A stretch of DNA of 64,000 nt from an uncultured Oxalobacteraceae bacterium (GTDB taxonomy: Bacteria; Pseudomonadota; Gammaproteobacteria; Burkholderiales; Burkholderiaceae_D): assembly GCA_903893945.1 (NCBI GenBank), contig CAITOF010000011.1, forward strand, positions 1 to 64,000, given 5' to 3'. The notes beneath the pieces were generated by a model. That model ran no database searches. It saw only the letters and a list, made by a program, of their open reading frames with translations, and had not been told where the DNA came from. Made by a program: the position numbers and the translations under genes. Shown here piece after piece: positions 39,476 to 48,259 of the stretch; the stretch's first letter is position 1, and each line of letters opens with the position of its first letter.

Positions 39476-40100
39476 GGCGCTTCGTTTCCTTTCTTTGCGA
39501 GAACACAGTCGGCTTGAATTAAAACGCAAGCTGACTCGTTATGCAGAGGAGGGCGATGACGTCGAGGCGCTGCTGGATTTTTTGGAAAAAATGAAATTTC
39601 TCTCCAGTGCGCGCTTTTCAGAGTCATTGGTTCGACGACGTCTGGACAGTTACGGCAATCATCGCATACTGGCTGAATTACAGACCCACGGCCTTGATCC
39701 AGACCTGGTGGCCCAAAACAGGGTAGAACTGGCCGAGTCTGAAGTCGCCCGGGCCCGGGCTATCTGGCAGAAAAAATTTGGTCACTTGAAGTCGGCTCGA
39801 ACCGCTTATCCTGCCAATACACCTGATTCATCTGATACATCTGATGCATCTGATACATCTGATACATCTGATACATCTGATTTCCCGGATCAACCCGATA
39901 CACTGAATTCCTCCAGATCCTTTAATTCCCCGAAATCTGTCCAGTTCCGCGGGTCACCCGGGTCATTTTCAAGAGAACAACGAGCAAAGCAGATTCGATT
40001 TTTGGCGCAACGTGGCTTTTCCTCCGTCGCGATTAAAGCGGCTTTACGTGGCGAATTTGATGAATTGGACGACATTGATGAGATAGATCAAATCGATTAA
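39438..40100 (+). CDS. recX: regulatory protein RecX, with repeat insertion
   Basis: Inhibitor of RecA filaments. The likely start, ATG 39438, lies 38 bases inside recA in another frame, so translation is coupled; AGGT is only two bases ahead of it. The family core is [56 protein letters not shown], and later [25 protein letters not shown]. The 220-aa length exceeds the usual 145-165 because residues about 113-180 hold a Ser/Asp/Pro-rich insertion built in part from a 9-base DNA repeat. The C-terminus is strongly acidic. Confidence 0.88.
   Translation: MPPKQQKLSLKNRALRFLSLREHSRLELKRKLTRYAEEGDDVEALLDFLEKMKFLSSARFSESLVRRRLDSYGNHRILAELQTHGLDPDLVAQNRVELAESEVARARAIWQKKFGHLKSARTAYPANTPDSSDTSDASDTSDTSDTSDFPDQPDTLNSSRSFNSPKSVQFRGSPGSFSREQRAKQIRFLAQRGFSSVAIKAALRGEFDELDDIDEIDQID
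39822..39881 (+). repeat. 9-base tandem repeat inside recX
   Basis: About 6.7 copies of TCTGATACA, with slight variants at the edges, encode a run of Ser-Asp-Thr units. The unit is a multiple of three, so copy-number change would keep the frame. Confidence 0.92.
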
Positions 40101-40509
40101 TGGACAATTAACATAGAATTTGAATGTATTTTTTTGCATTGCGTCAATGTTTTCATAAAAAACCTCCTTTTTTTGGGTATCGTGCCCCTCAAATTCGTCA
40201 GGATAAAACTGAGAGTCATTGAGCTGTGGTAAACTCCCACGATATTTTGCAGTGCCGCAGGAGCGGCTGTTAGCGTAGAAACTGCGCGAACGACGCTTGA
40301 TGCGGCTTTTTGAACTTATTTTGTAGATATCCATTACAGGTTAGAAAAAGCCAATCTATTCCCATGCCTTATCCATCCCTTATCTATCCCTATCTCCCAG
40401 ATATCTTTCAACGTGTCAACAGCCAGGCTGGCATTGCGGCAGTGGCAGTCGCTCTGCATCCGAATTTTTTTAATTTTTTAGTCTCCAATAAAGTTGGAAG
40501 GGAAATCGC
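40101..40509. other. 409-base gap between recX and sucC
   Basis: No convincing gene. It contains a hairpin, GCCGC (40254-40258)/GCGGC (40263-40267) around AGGA, and a second GCGGC followed by five T at 40302-40311 that could pair with the same GCCGC, an arrangement open to attenuator-like use. A 50-codon frame from ATG 40363 ends TGA overlapping the sucC start, but lacks a ribosome site. The sucC promoter should lie here; I cannot fix it. Confidence 0.35.
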
Positions 40510-41694
40510 ATGAAAATCCATGAGTATCAAGGCAAAGAAATTCTCCGCAAATTCGGAGTGACTGTCCCGCGCGGTATTCCGTGCCTGTCAGTGGATGAGG
40601 CTGTCAAGGCGGCTGAAACATTGGGTGGACCGGTTTGGGTGGTAAAAGCCCAGATTCACGCCGGCGGGCGTGGCAAAGGCGGTGGCGTGAAAGTGGCCAA
40701 GTCGCTGGAGCAGGTCAAAGAATATGCGGCCGCCATTCTGGGTATGCAGTTGGTTACGCATCAGACCGGACCGGAAGGTCAGAAAGTACGCCGGTTGCTG
40801 ATCGAAGAAGGCGCGGACATTAAAAAAGAATTGTATGTGAGTATGGTGACAGATCGCATCAGTCAGCGCGTGGTGCTCATGGCGTCCAGTGAAGGCGGTA
40901 TGGATATCGAAGAAGTGGCAGCCTCCCACCCGGAAAAGATCCACCATATTGCCATTGACCCCACGGCAGGCCTGCAGGACGAAGAAGCCGATTCGATTTC
41001 CCGCAAAATAGGTGTGCCGGAAGGCTCGGTTGTCGACGCGCGGGCGCAACTGAAAGGCCTGTACAAGGCCTTTATGGAAACTGACGCGTCGCTGGCAGAA
41101 ATTAATCCGCTGATTGTGACAGGCTCGGGAAAAATCATTGCACTGGATGCAAAATTCAACTTTGATTCCAACGCCCTGTTTCGCCAACCTGAAATCGTCG
41201 CGTATCGGGATCTGGACGAGGAAGATCCGGCTGAAATTGAAGCCTCCAAATTTGACCTTGCCTACATTTCACTGGATGGCAATATCGGCTGTCTGGTCAA
41301 TGGTGCAGGTCTGGCGATGGCGACCATGGATACCATCAAACTATTTGGTGGTGAACCGGCCAACTTCCTTGATGTGGGCGGTGGTGCAACAGCAGAAAAA
41401 GTGACCGAGGCCTTTAAAATCATGCTGAAAAATCCGGGACTGAAAGCAATCCTGGTTAACATTTTTGGTGGCATCATGCGTTGTGATGTCATCGCAGAAG
41501 GCGTGATAACTGCCTCAAAGGCCGTGTCGTTAAAAGTGCCTCTGGTGGTGCGCATGAAGGGAACCAACGAAGACATCGGCAAGAAGATGCTGGCCGACTC
41601 CGGTTTACCCATAATTTCTGCAGACACCATGGAAGAAGCGGCCAAAAAAGTGGTTGCAGCTGCTTCCGGATATGCCGACGCGGCAGCTCATTGA
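40510..41694 (+). CDS. sucC: succinyl-CoA synthetase beta subunit
   Basis: ADP/GDP-forming ligase subunit of the citric acid cycle. The 394-aa protein has the ATP-grasp N-terminal part ([33 protein letters not shown]) and the C-terminal CoA-ligase domain with [27 protein letters not shown] and [23 protein letters not shown] precedes the start. Length is a few residues above the E. coli enzyme, in an Ala-rich end. sucD follows after 21 bases. Confidence 0.97.
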   Translation: MKIHEYQGKEILRKFGVTVPRGIPCLSVDEAVKAAETLGGPVWVVKAQIHAGGRGKGGGVKVAKSLEQVKEYAAAILGMQLVTHQTGPEGQKVRRLLIEEGADIKKELYVSMVTDRISQRVVLMASSEGGMDIEEVAASHPEKIHHIAIDPTAGLQDEEADSISRKIGVPEGSVVDARAQLKGLYKAFMETDASLAEINPLIVTGSGKIIALDAKFNFDSNALFRQPEIVAYRDLDEEDPAEIEASKFDLAYISLDGNIGCLVNGAGLAMATMDTIKLFGGEPANFLDVGGGATAEKVTEAFKIMLKNPGLKAILVNIFGGIMRCDVIAEGVITASKAVSLKVPLVVRMKGTNEDIGKKMLADSGLPIISADTMEEAAKKVVAAASGYADAAAH

Positions 41695-41715
41695 CGACAC
41701 ACCTAAGGAACCACT

Positions 41716-42597
41716 ATGTCAATCTTAATCAATAAAGACACTAAAGTAATCACGCAGGGTATCACCGGTAAAACCGGCCAGTTTCATACGCGCATGTGTC
41801 GCGACTACGCTAACGGACAGAACTGTTTTGTGGCAGGGGTCAATCCCAAGAAGGCCGGCGAAGACTTCGAGGGCATCCCCATTTATGCCAATGTCAGGGA
41901 AGCAAAAAAAGCAACCGGCGCGACTGTGTCTGTCATTTATGTGCCGCCTGCCGGCGCTGCTGCGGCCATTTGGGAAGCCGTCGAAGCAGAACTGGACTTA
42001 ACCATCTGTATTACCGAAGGCATTCCGGTGCGTGACATGATGATGTTAAAAGACCGTATGGCCAAAGCCGGCAGCAAAACCTTGTTGTTGGGTCCGAACT
42101 GTCCGGGCATTATCACGCCTGATGAAATCAAGATCGGCATCATGCCCGGACACATCCACCGCAAAGGCCGGATCGGTGTCGTGTCACGTTCAGGTACATT
42201 GACCTACGAAGCTGTCGGGCAGTTGACAGCTCTGGGTCTGGGACAGTCGACAGCGGTCGGTATAGGTGGTGATCCGATTAACGGATTAAAGCATATCGAC
42301 ATTATGAAAGCGTTTAATGATGATCCGGACACCGATGCGGTGATCATGATCGGTGAGATCGGTGGCCCCGACGAAGCCAATGCGGCTTACTGGATACGCG
42401 ACAACATGAAAAAACCGGTGGTCTGTTTCATTGCCGGCGTAACAGCGCCACCTGGCAAACGCATGGGACATGCAGGCGCGTTAATCTCGGGTGGAGCCGA
42501 TACTGCGCAGGCAAAACTGGACATTATGGAACAGTGCGGTATTAAAGCCACCAAGAATCCCTCGGAAATGGCGCGCTTGCTCAAAGCGATGCTCTGA
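41716..42597 (+). CDS. sucD: succinyl-CoA synthetase alpha subunit
   Basis: Partner of sucC, carrying the phosphorylated histidine. SILINKDTKVITQGITGKTG starts the CoA-binding Rossmann domain; GPNCPGIITPDEIKIGIMPG and GRIGVVSRSGTLTYEAV are typical, and the active-site His lies in GKRMGHAGALI near residue 251. 293 aa. AAGGA precedes the start. A long bidirectional hairpin closes the operon. Confidence 0.97.
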   Translation: MSILINKDTKVITQGITGKTGQFHTRMCRDYANGQNCFVAGVNPKKAGEDFEGIPIYANVREAKKATGATVSVIYVPPAGAAAAIWEAVEAELDLTICITEGIPVRDMMMLKDRMAKAGSKTLLLGPNCPGIITPDEIKIGIMPGHIHRKGRIGVVSRSGTLTYEAVGQLTALGLGQSTAVGIGGDPINGLKHIDIMKAFNDDPDTDAVIMIGEIGGPDEANAAYWIRDNMKKPVVCFIAGVTAPPGKRMGHAGALISGGADTAQAKLDIMEQCGIKATKNPSEMARLLKAML

Positions 42598-42626
42598 GTC
42601 AGAAAGTCAGCCGGACGATGGTCAGT

Positions 42627-42668
42627 TGAGACAAAAAAGGGGAGTGCGTTCTCCCCTTTTTTGTCTCA
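42627..42668. terminator. bidirectional terminator after sucCD
   Basis: An 18-base perfect inverted repeat (42627-42644 with 42651-42668) with a TGCGTT loop; the core GGGGAG/CTCCCC is flanked by A6 and T6, so it can end transcription from either side. Confidence 0.93.
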
Positions 42669-42854
42669 TCATCATTTTGGCTTACTAAAAAGTAATGTTT
42701 TGAGTTATATTGCTGTGTTAACTAACGGATGATTTGTCGTTGAGCTTTTTATATGAACTTTAATTCGGGCCGAGTTTTGGTTAATTCGCCGGTGTTGAGG
42801 TGATCATCCAACTTTATCCATTAATTTCACTGCAGGCGCCGAGATATTTTGTTC

Positions 42855-43652
42855 ATGAATAAGAGCAACAGCATAGACTACGCCGCACAAACGGATGTCG
42901 GTTTAATGCGCCTGCATAATGAAGATGCGATTGCTGTATGCCCCGAAACCGGAATGACTGTTCTGGCCGATGGAATGGGTGGTTATAATGCAGGCGAAGT
43001 GGCCAGTGAATTGGCGATTGCTGTTATTAAAGACTATATCAACAACCGGTTGAACGGATTTTTGTCGCTGCTTATTCCCCACCAGCCCGACGAACTCGTG
43101 CAAATTGTCGGCAGCTCAGTCGAATTGGCGAATAATACGATACTGAATACGTCGATCAACGAACCGCAATTTACCGGGATGGGAACGACACTGGTGATGT
43201 CGTTATGCTACGGAAAATCGATGGTTATAGCCCATGTAGGGGATTCGAGAGCATATCGGTTGCGCGGCGGCCGGTTTGAGCAAATCACAAAAGACCATTC
43301 GGTGGTCCAGGAACAGATTGATGCTGGCATGATTAGTGCTGAGTCAGCTCAATATTCGGATATTAAGAATTTGGTAACTCGCGCTGTCGGTGTTGGTTAC
43401 CCGGTTGAGGTGGAAGTAAATCTGCACCAGCTGGAGGTGGGCGATCTGTATCTGCTCTGTTCGGATGGTTTATCCGATATGTTATCGATGCAGAAAATGG
43501 ATGAAATATTGCAAAAAAATAATCAGACGTTACAGGAAAAGTGCGCTGAACTCATTGAAGAGGCCAACTTGCAGGGTGGGCGAGACAACATTTCCGTCAT
43601 TTTGTTTAAAATAAACAGTATTAAACAGGGCGGATTGCGCCACCTTTTTTAG
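42855..43652 (+). CDS. PP2C-family Ser/Thr protein phosphatase
   Basis: 265-aa cytosolic metal-dependent phosphatase of the Stp/PrpC type. Motifs are complete: TDVGLMRLHNEDAI, LADGMGGYNAGEVAS (metal-binding Asp), GMGTTLVM, AHVGDSRAYRLR, LLCSDGLSDML and GRDNISVI. I start at ATG 42855; the open frame reaches a TTG six bases earlier. It is followed 47 bases later by an FHA protein on the same strand, suggesting a phosphorylation-based control pair. No protein kinase gene lies in the window. Confidence 0.93.
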   Translation: MNKSNSIDYAAQTDVGLMRLHNEDAIAVCPETGMTVLADGMGGYNAGEVASELAIAVIKDYINNRLNGFLSLLIPHQPDELVQIVGSSVELANNTILNTSINEPQFTGMGTTLVMSLCYGKSMVIAHVGDSRAYRLRGGRFEQITKDHSVVQEQIDAGMISAESAQYSDIKNLVTRAVGVGYPVEVEVNLHQLEVGDLYLLCSDGLSDMLSMQKMDEILQKNNQTLQEKCAELIEEANLQGGRDNISVILFKINSIKQGGLRHLF

Positions 43653-43699
43653 TCGCAGGCTGACGGTGGCATTTAACGAAATAGCAAGGGAGTTTTAGA

Positions 43700-44299
43700 A
43701 TGGCAAAAATAAGCGTGACCTTGGAAGGCGCGATCTTACAGGAAATACCCATCAATAAGCACAAGATCACGATTGGGCGACGTCCCACGAATGATGTGGT
43801 GTTAAACCATCTGGCCATCAGCGGTAATCATGCTGTGATCGAAACACAAATGAATGATTTTTATCTGGAAGATCTGAGCAGTACCAACGGTACACAGGTC
43901 AATGGCCAGCCCATCAAGCGTCATTTTCTACAAAATGGTGATGTTATTTCACTGGCAAAATACTTGATTAAATTTGAGTCGGACCCTAAGCTGAATGCAG
44001 ACTCAGCGCAGGCAAATGGCGCCCGGCCGGCACCGATAAGAAATGCATCGGTCAAAATAATGAATGGAAATAATGCGGGCCGAAATCTGATGCTGACCAA
44101 GGAATTGACAACTTTAGGATCGCCGGGTGTTCAGGTTGCTACAATCACAAGAACGAATAATACCTATTTTTTAACGCATATAGAAGGAACCAAGCCGACT
44201 CTGGTGAATGAGGTGTCGATCGGTAATAAAGTGCGGGAATTAAAACACGGCGATGTGATTGACCTTTCCGGCACACAGCTTAAATTCCAGATTGATTGA
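43700..44299 (+). CDS. FHA-domain protein
   Basis: 199-aa phosphothreonine-binding protein. The first FHA domain spans residues about 22-90, with IGRRPTNDVVLNHLAISGNHAVIE and LSSTNGTQVNG. The usual SRxHA is SGNHA here. The second half (residues about 115-199) repeats the fold in degenerate form: MLTKELTTLGSPG, then PTLVNEVSIGN and LKHGDVIDLSGTQLKF, without the key Arg/Ser. AGGGAG precedes the start. Its neighbours are the PP2C gene upstream and the pilin pair downstream. A hairpin, ACCGAT/ATCGGT (44309-44324), lies after the stop but has no T-run. Confidence 0.88.
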   Translation: MAKISVTLEGAILQEIPINKHKITIGRRPTNDVVLNHLAISGNHAVIETQMNDFYLEDLSSTNGTQVNGQPIKRHFLQNGDVISLAKYLIKFESDPKLNADSAQANGARPAPIRNASVKIMNGNNAGRNLMLTKELTTLGSPGVQVATITRTNNTYFLTHIEGTKPTLVNEVSIGNKVRELKHGDVIDLSGTQLKFQID

Positions 44300-44402
44300 C
44301 ATAAAAATACCGATTCTGATCGGTCGAAATTTGACTTGAATTGTTTGTTTAATTGCAATAAAATCGGTCTGGTTGTGAGTGTGATACGACTATAATAATA
44401 GC

Positions 44403-44419
44403 TGGCTTGGTTTTTGCTT
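44403..44419 (+). promoter_or_regulatory. sigma-54 promoter of the first pilin gene
   Basis: TGGCTTG-N4-TTGCTT matches the RpoN -24/-12 consensus with the invariant GG and GC ten bases apart, 38-40 bases before the start codon. Pilin genes of this kind are usually driven by RpoN with PilSR. Confidence 0.8.
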
Positions 44420-44456
44420 AATCATTTTCATTACTAAATGAACCAAGGAAAGTGAA

Positions 44457-44906
44457 ATGAAAGCGATTCAGAACGGGTTCACACTGATTGAATTGATGAT
44501 AGTCATTGCTATTATTGGTATTTTGGCGGCGATCGCTGTCCCGCAATATACAACTTATGTAAATAAGGCACATTTTACCGAGGTGGTGCTTGCAACCACC
44601 CCATACAAAATTGGCGTGGAAGTATGTGTGGTTCAGTTAAATATCACAACAGCACCCATTGCGGGCTGTTTGCCAGGAACGAACGGCATGCCACCGAATG
44701 CAACTGCGCAAGGTAATTCGTTATATGTTGCGACCGTTCTGGCTGATTCAGGAACAGGGACCGGTCAGATTACGGCGACCAGTACAGCGGCACTGAGTGG
44801 GAAGACTTATATTTTAACTCCTGCGCTAAACACCACTGCGAACTCATCTGCGCTGGTAGTCTGGAGTAATTCGGGTAGTACTTGTTTGAGTGTAGGCTAT
44901 TGTTGA
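44457..44906 (+). CDS. pilA: type IV major-pilin-like protein, copy 1
   Basis: 149-aa type IVa pilin. The seven-residue leader MKAIQNG is followed by [24 protein letters not shown], the classic processed N-terminus with Glu5. The body has a Cys pair in VCVVQLN and PIAGCLPG, and a second pair near the end (STCLSVGYC) for the D-loop. It is paralogous to the next gene and shares the [18 protein letters not shown] ending. Its own sigma-54 promoter suggests separate control. An inverted repeat, TTTGTCAC (44925) and GTGACAAA (44955), follows. Confidence 0.93.
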   Translation: MKAIQNGFTLIELMIVIAIIGILAAIAVPQYTTYVNKAHFTEVVLATTPYKIGVEVCVVQLNITTAPIAGCLPGTNGMPPNATAQGNSLYVATVLADSGTGTGQITATSTAALSGKTYILTPALNTTANSSALVVWSNSGSTCLSVGYC

Positions 44907-45051
44907 TGTGGTTTTAAGTCAAAATTTGTCACTCATCTGGATTTGAATTTTGTTGTGACAAAAATTGTTAGTTTTAAGCGTTATTTTTAAGATCAGTTGG
45001 ATATAGTTGGGTATTTGTGGCAAACTATCGCCGTTGGTACAGTTTGAGTGT

Positions 45052-45068
45052 TGGCATGATCGTTGCTT
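45052..45068 (+). promoter_or_regulatory. sigma-54 promoter of the second pilin gene
   Basis: TGGCATG-N4-TTGCTT, again with correct GG/GC spacing, lies 46-48 bases before the ATG at 45114. It is closer to consensus than the one ahead of copy 1. Confidence 0.87.
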
Positions 45069-45113
45069 AATGTGTTGTTACGTAGAAATAGTTCTACATT
45101 ACAGGAGAAAGAA

Positions 45114-45581
45114 ATGAAAGCGAAAATTAATCAAGCAGGTTTTACGTTGATCGAATTGATGATTGTTATTGCAATTATCGGTATTTTGGCAGCAATCGCT
45201 GTGCCTCAGTATCAAACTTACGTCAACAAAGCCAAGTTTACTGAAGTTGTGAACTCGGTTACACCATTCAAATTAGCAATTGAATTGTGTGCTGTACAAT
45301 TTACACCGGCAACAGATGCTGCGCTCGGAACTTCTTGCGGTACTGCTGGCGTGAATGGTATACCAGCCGCTATCACGACAGTCACTGGTCAAGGTACAAG
45401 CTATGTCGGTAGCGTTGCTTTAACTGCAGGTACTGCCGCAATTACTGCAACATCGAACGGTATTACATCCACAAACTATAACTACATCCTGACACCTTCA
45501 GTCAACACAACAGCTAACAGCTCTGCTTTGTTGACCTGGAGCAACTCTGGTTCGACTTGCCTGACAGTCGGCTGGTGCTAA
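45114..45581 (+). CDS. pilA: type IV major-pilin-like protein, copy 2
   Basis: 155-aa type IVa pilin. I start at ATG 45114 with AGGAG seven bases before; the open frame extends 5' into the promoter and should not be used. Leader MKAKINQAG, then [36 protein letters not shown]. Cys pairs at ELCAVQF/GTSCG and STCLTVGWC. The strong ribosome site, better promoter and following terminator make it the likelier main fibre subunit. Downstream accessory and glycosylation genes probably act on it. Confidence 0.94.
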   Translation: MKAKINQAGFTLIELMIVIAIIGILAAIAVPQYQTYVNKAKFTEVVNSVTPFKLAIELCAVQFTPATDAALGTSCGTAGVNGIPAAITTVTGQGTSYVGSVALTAGTAAITATSNGITSTNYNYILTPSVNTTANSSALLTWSNSGSTCLTVGWC

Positions 45582-45594
45582 TCGTCGCATGAGG

Positions 45595-45624
45595 AAAAAA
45601 GCACGGTTCTCCGTGCTTTTTTTT
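45595..45624 (+). terminator. rho-independent terminator after pilin copy 2
   Basis: GCACGG pairs with CCGTGC across TTCT, extended by A6 and T6 pairs and ending in a run of eight T, 14 bases past the stop codon. Confidence 0.92.
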
Positions 45625-45651
45625 GGTTTTAACTGTTAACTTTATTGAATT

Positions 45652-46374
45652 ATGAGCAGATATAAAGCTTCGTTAATTCATTTGGCAGGAAGCGCACTTG
45701 TACTCCTCCTGGTGTTTTTATTAATAAGTCAGGTCTGGTACCCAGGTGTCCTGTTCTCCAAATCGGCCGGAGTAAAGTTGCTGGAAATCGTCGCCAGTGT
45801 TGACCTTGTAATCGGACCGTTGATTACGCTTATCATTTTTGATGTAAAAAAGAAATTGCTCAAGATGGATATGGCGATAATTCTTTTTTGCCAGATCTGT
45901 TTCATGTCATATGGTATGTGGACTGTCTTTGTCTCCCGACCTGTGTTTATTGCATTTACAGGAACAAATTTCTACATGGTGAAAGCCAATGAGATTGAAC
46001 GGAAAGAACTAAAGAAGGTTCAACTTAAGCAATACCAGGATCTACCCTTGTTTGGGCCCGAATTTGTGGGTACCAAGGAACCCGACGACATAAAAATAAG
46101 AAACGATATTGTTTTCGCAGGGGCAGGCGGGATGGGCATTCAGAACCTTCCGCAATATTACGTTCCTCTGGACGACGTACAGAGTCAGATTATTGCCAGC
46201 GCAAAAACGACCAAGCAACTGGACAAGATTGAACCGGAACTTAAAGCTTTTTTGGAGCAGTACGAAAAAAATCATTCATCAACACCGGTCGCTTTTCTCC
46301 ATCTGTTTTACAGAGGGTTCAGTTTGTTTGTTGTAGTTAATTCACAAACCGGCAAAATTATTGAAATAATCTGA
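45652..46374 (+). CDS. TfpX/TfpZ-type pilin accessory protein
   Basis: 240-aa inner-membrane protein with about four N-terminal helices (residues 8-28, 42-62, 68-88, 90-105) and a C-terminal soluble part. GVKLLEIVASVDLVIGPLITLIIFD is a characteristic segment of the TfpX/TfpZ family, accessory proteins encoded beside particular pilin alleles in Pseudomonas and Moraxella-type systems. Their absence reduces surface pili there. It follows the second pilin after a terminator and precedes the PglL-like ligase by about 70 bases. Confidence 0.85.
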   Translation: MSRYKASLIHLAGSALVLLLVFLLISQVWYPGVLFSKSAGVKLLEIVASVDLVIGPLITLIIFDVKKKLLKMDMAIILFCQICFMSYGMWTVFVSRPVFIAFTGTNFYMVKANEIERKELKKVQLKQYQDLPLFGPEFVGTKEPDDIKIRNDIVFAGAGGMGIQNLPQYYVPLDDVQSQIIASAKTTKQLDKIEPELKAFLEQYEKNHSSTPVAFLHLFYRGFSLFVVVNSQTGKIIEII

Positions 46375-46442
46375 TTGAAAAAATGTTATAAGCATTGCTG
46401 TGGTCCCGTTTCAACGTCGTTATTTAAACCTGAACTGACGCA

Positions 46443-48173
46443 ATGCTTAATCAAAAACAATTGAATCGCACGCTGTTTATTTTTGCGGCACTTTTATTCT
46501 CAAGTTTTGTTTTTCCCCTGCATTCCCCCCCGTTTCGTACCTATTATCATGAATTGCTCGGCGCGTTGAGTGTTATTTGCGCGCTGGGCTCAATGACCTG
46601 TCTGCCACAAATTAAATTGACTATACCAAAACTGGTTATTCTTCCGGTGGGTCTGATCATCATAATTGCTATCCAGACCAAGGTGGGCTTGATTCTTTTT
46701 CCAGTAGACATGGTATTTCCCGTACTGACCTTATTGTGTTTTATCTGCGCGCAGATTTTTGGGGCGACAGTCGCAGCGCAGGACAATGGTATTGAAAAGT
46801 TAAGCATGGCGTTGGCATTGGCATTTGTCGTGACGGGGCTCGTTTCTGTGATTCTGCAGCACATCCAGCTGTTAGATCTGCATTGGCGACCTCTGGTTTT
46901 CCCGTTGCTTTCCAAGGTGCAGGTACGGCCCTACGGAAATCTGGCGCAACCCAATTTATTGGCATTGCTGCTGTGTTTTTCTGTGGCGTCGATCTGGTAT
47001 ATCTACTTAAAGGAAAAAATTAAACCGATCGCTGGCCTGGTCATTGTTGTTTTTTTGCTGTGGGGTTTGGCACTTACTCAATCGCGCATCGCATGGATAA
47101 TCTTACCAATCTTTTTTGCAGGCTGCTGGCAACCGCCGGCGCATACCCGGAAAATCCCAGGTGCGGTGCTTTCGGCGCTGCTGCTCTGTTTTGTGGCTTT
47201 TGTTTTTGTGTTGCCTTATTTCTTTTCTTTATTTGGATTGACTATCGAATCGCTCAAGGAACATGCCGGACAGACGTCGGTTCGAACGGTGCTTTGGCAA
47301 CAGGCATTGCAAATGAGTTTTATGCACCCCTGGATGGGCGCAGGCTGGTACCAGTTTGGTCCCCAACAGATTTTGTTGTCGACCTATTTCAGTCCGGCCG
47401 AATATGCGGATAATGCGCACAATATAGTCATGAATTTTGTTGCTGAAATAGGGTGGCCAAGTACGGTGTTGATTGTTGTTGGCATGGCATATTGGTTCTA
47501 CTCCTGCTGCATTCGACATTGGCAAAATCTTCAGGTCAGGTTCATGAGCCTTACATTGCTTGCGGTAGCTGTACATAGCATGGTTGAATATCCCATGTGG
47601 TTCTGTTTCGTATTGATGCCCTGTGGCGTCATGCTTGGCGCATTGCATGTTGAGAACTTGGGTCTGGAGCGCGTGGTTGTTTCAAGGAAAGCCCTGATTG
47701 CATTTTTTGTGGCGGCGGCAATTATTGGCGCTGACGTTACGTGGGATTATGTTCGTGTTGTCTATGGATTTGTTGCCTTAAATTGGCAACAGGAGGGCAA
47801 AAAAACAGGTCTGGGTAGCACAGAGAAACCCGAATTTACCTTGCTGCCCCAGTTTTATGATTATTTTCGAATTTTAAAAATCGATGTTGCGCCGGGAATA
47901 TCCAAAGAAGATCTGAAATTTGTAGAACAACTGTCACTGCGATTTGGTCATCCGGTGGTGCTGAACCGACTGGCGTTAATTTATGCAAATAACGAAAAGC
48001 CGAATGAGGCACTTCAAGTCCTTATTACGATGCAACGATTATTCAGGGTACAGTATGTTGACAGCTACGCAGACTGGAAAAAATATGCGCAGCTTTCACC
48101 CGAGCTGTACGGCGAAATATTCAAACGATTGCCGCAGCCAGACACGATCGGCGAAGCGACTACGTCCAAATAG
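46443..48173 (+). CDS. pglL: PglL-type protein O-oligosaccharyltransferase (Wzy_C)
   Basis: 576-aa polytopic enzyme that moves a lipid-linked glycan onto Ser/Thr of exported proteins, usually pilin. About eleven to twelve helices span residues 10-440. The ligase hallmarks are present: RPYGNLAQPNLLALLL, LALTQSRIAW, the periplasmic loop with GAGWYQFGPQQ and DNAHNIVMNFVAEIGW (catalytic His region), and VHSMVEYPMWFCFVLMPCGVMLGA. The C-terminal 130 residues form a soluble part. Location behind pilin and TfpZ-type genes supports pilin as the target. Confidence 0.9.
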   Translation: MLNQKQLNRTLFIFAALLFSSFVFPLHSPPFRTYYHELLGALSVICALGSMTCLPQIKLTIPKLVILPVGLIIIIAIQTKVGLILFPVDMVFPVLTLLCFICAQIFGATVAAQDNGIEKLSMALALAFVVTGLVSVILQHIQLLDLHWRPLVFPLLSKVQVRPYGNLAQPNLLALLLCFSVASIWYIYLKEKIKPIAGLVIVVFLLWGLALTQSRIAWIILPIFFAGCWQPPAHTRKIPGAVLSALLLCFVAFVFVLPYFFSLFGLTIESLKEHAGQTSVRTVLWQQALQMSFMHPWMGAGWYQFGPQQILLSTYFSPAEYADNAHNIVMNFVAEIGWPSTVLIVVGMAYWFYSCCIRHWQNLQVRFMSLTLLAVAVHSMVEYPMWFCFVLMPCGVMLGALHVENLGLERVVVSRKALIAFFVAAAIIGADVTWDYVRVVYGFVALNWQQEGKKTGLGSTEKPEFTLLPQFYDYFRILKIDVAPGISKEDLKFVEQLSLRFGHPVVLNRLALIYANNEKPNEALQVLITMQRLFRVQYVDSYADWKKYAQLSPELYGEIFKRLPQPDTIGEATTSK

Positions 48174-48259
48174 TTCAGGTTGAGCAATTAAAATCTGGAG
48201 TGTCGACTGCAGGGCCTGTCAATTTTGGTCACCGTTTATTATGTGGGGCAAACGATACG

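Noticed and set aside
39822-39881. Short tandem repeats as a CRISPR array
   Set aside because: Units are 9 bases without spacers and lie inside a coding frame.
40363-40513. 50-codon frame ending at the sucC start
   Set aside because: No ribosome site before its ATG and no recognisable sequence; kept only as a remark under the leader.
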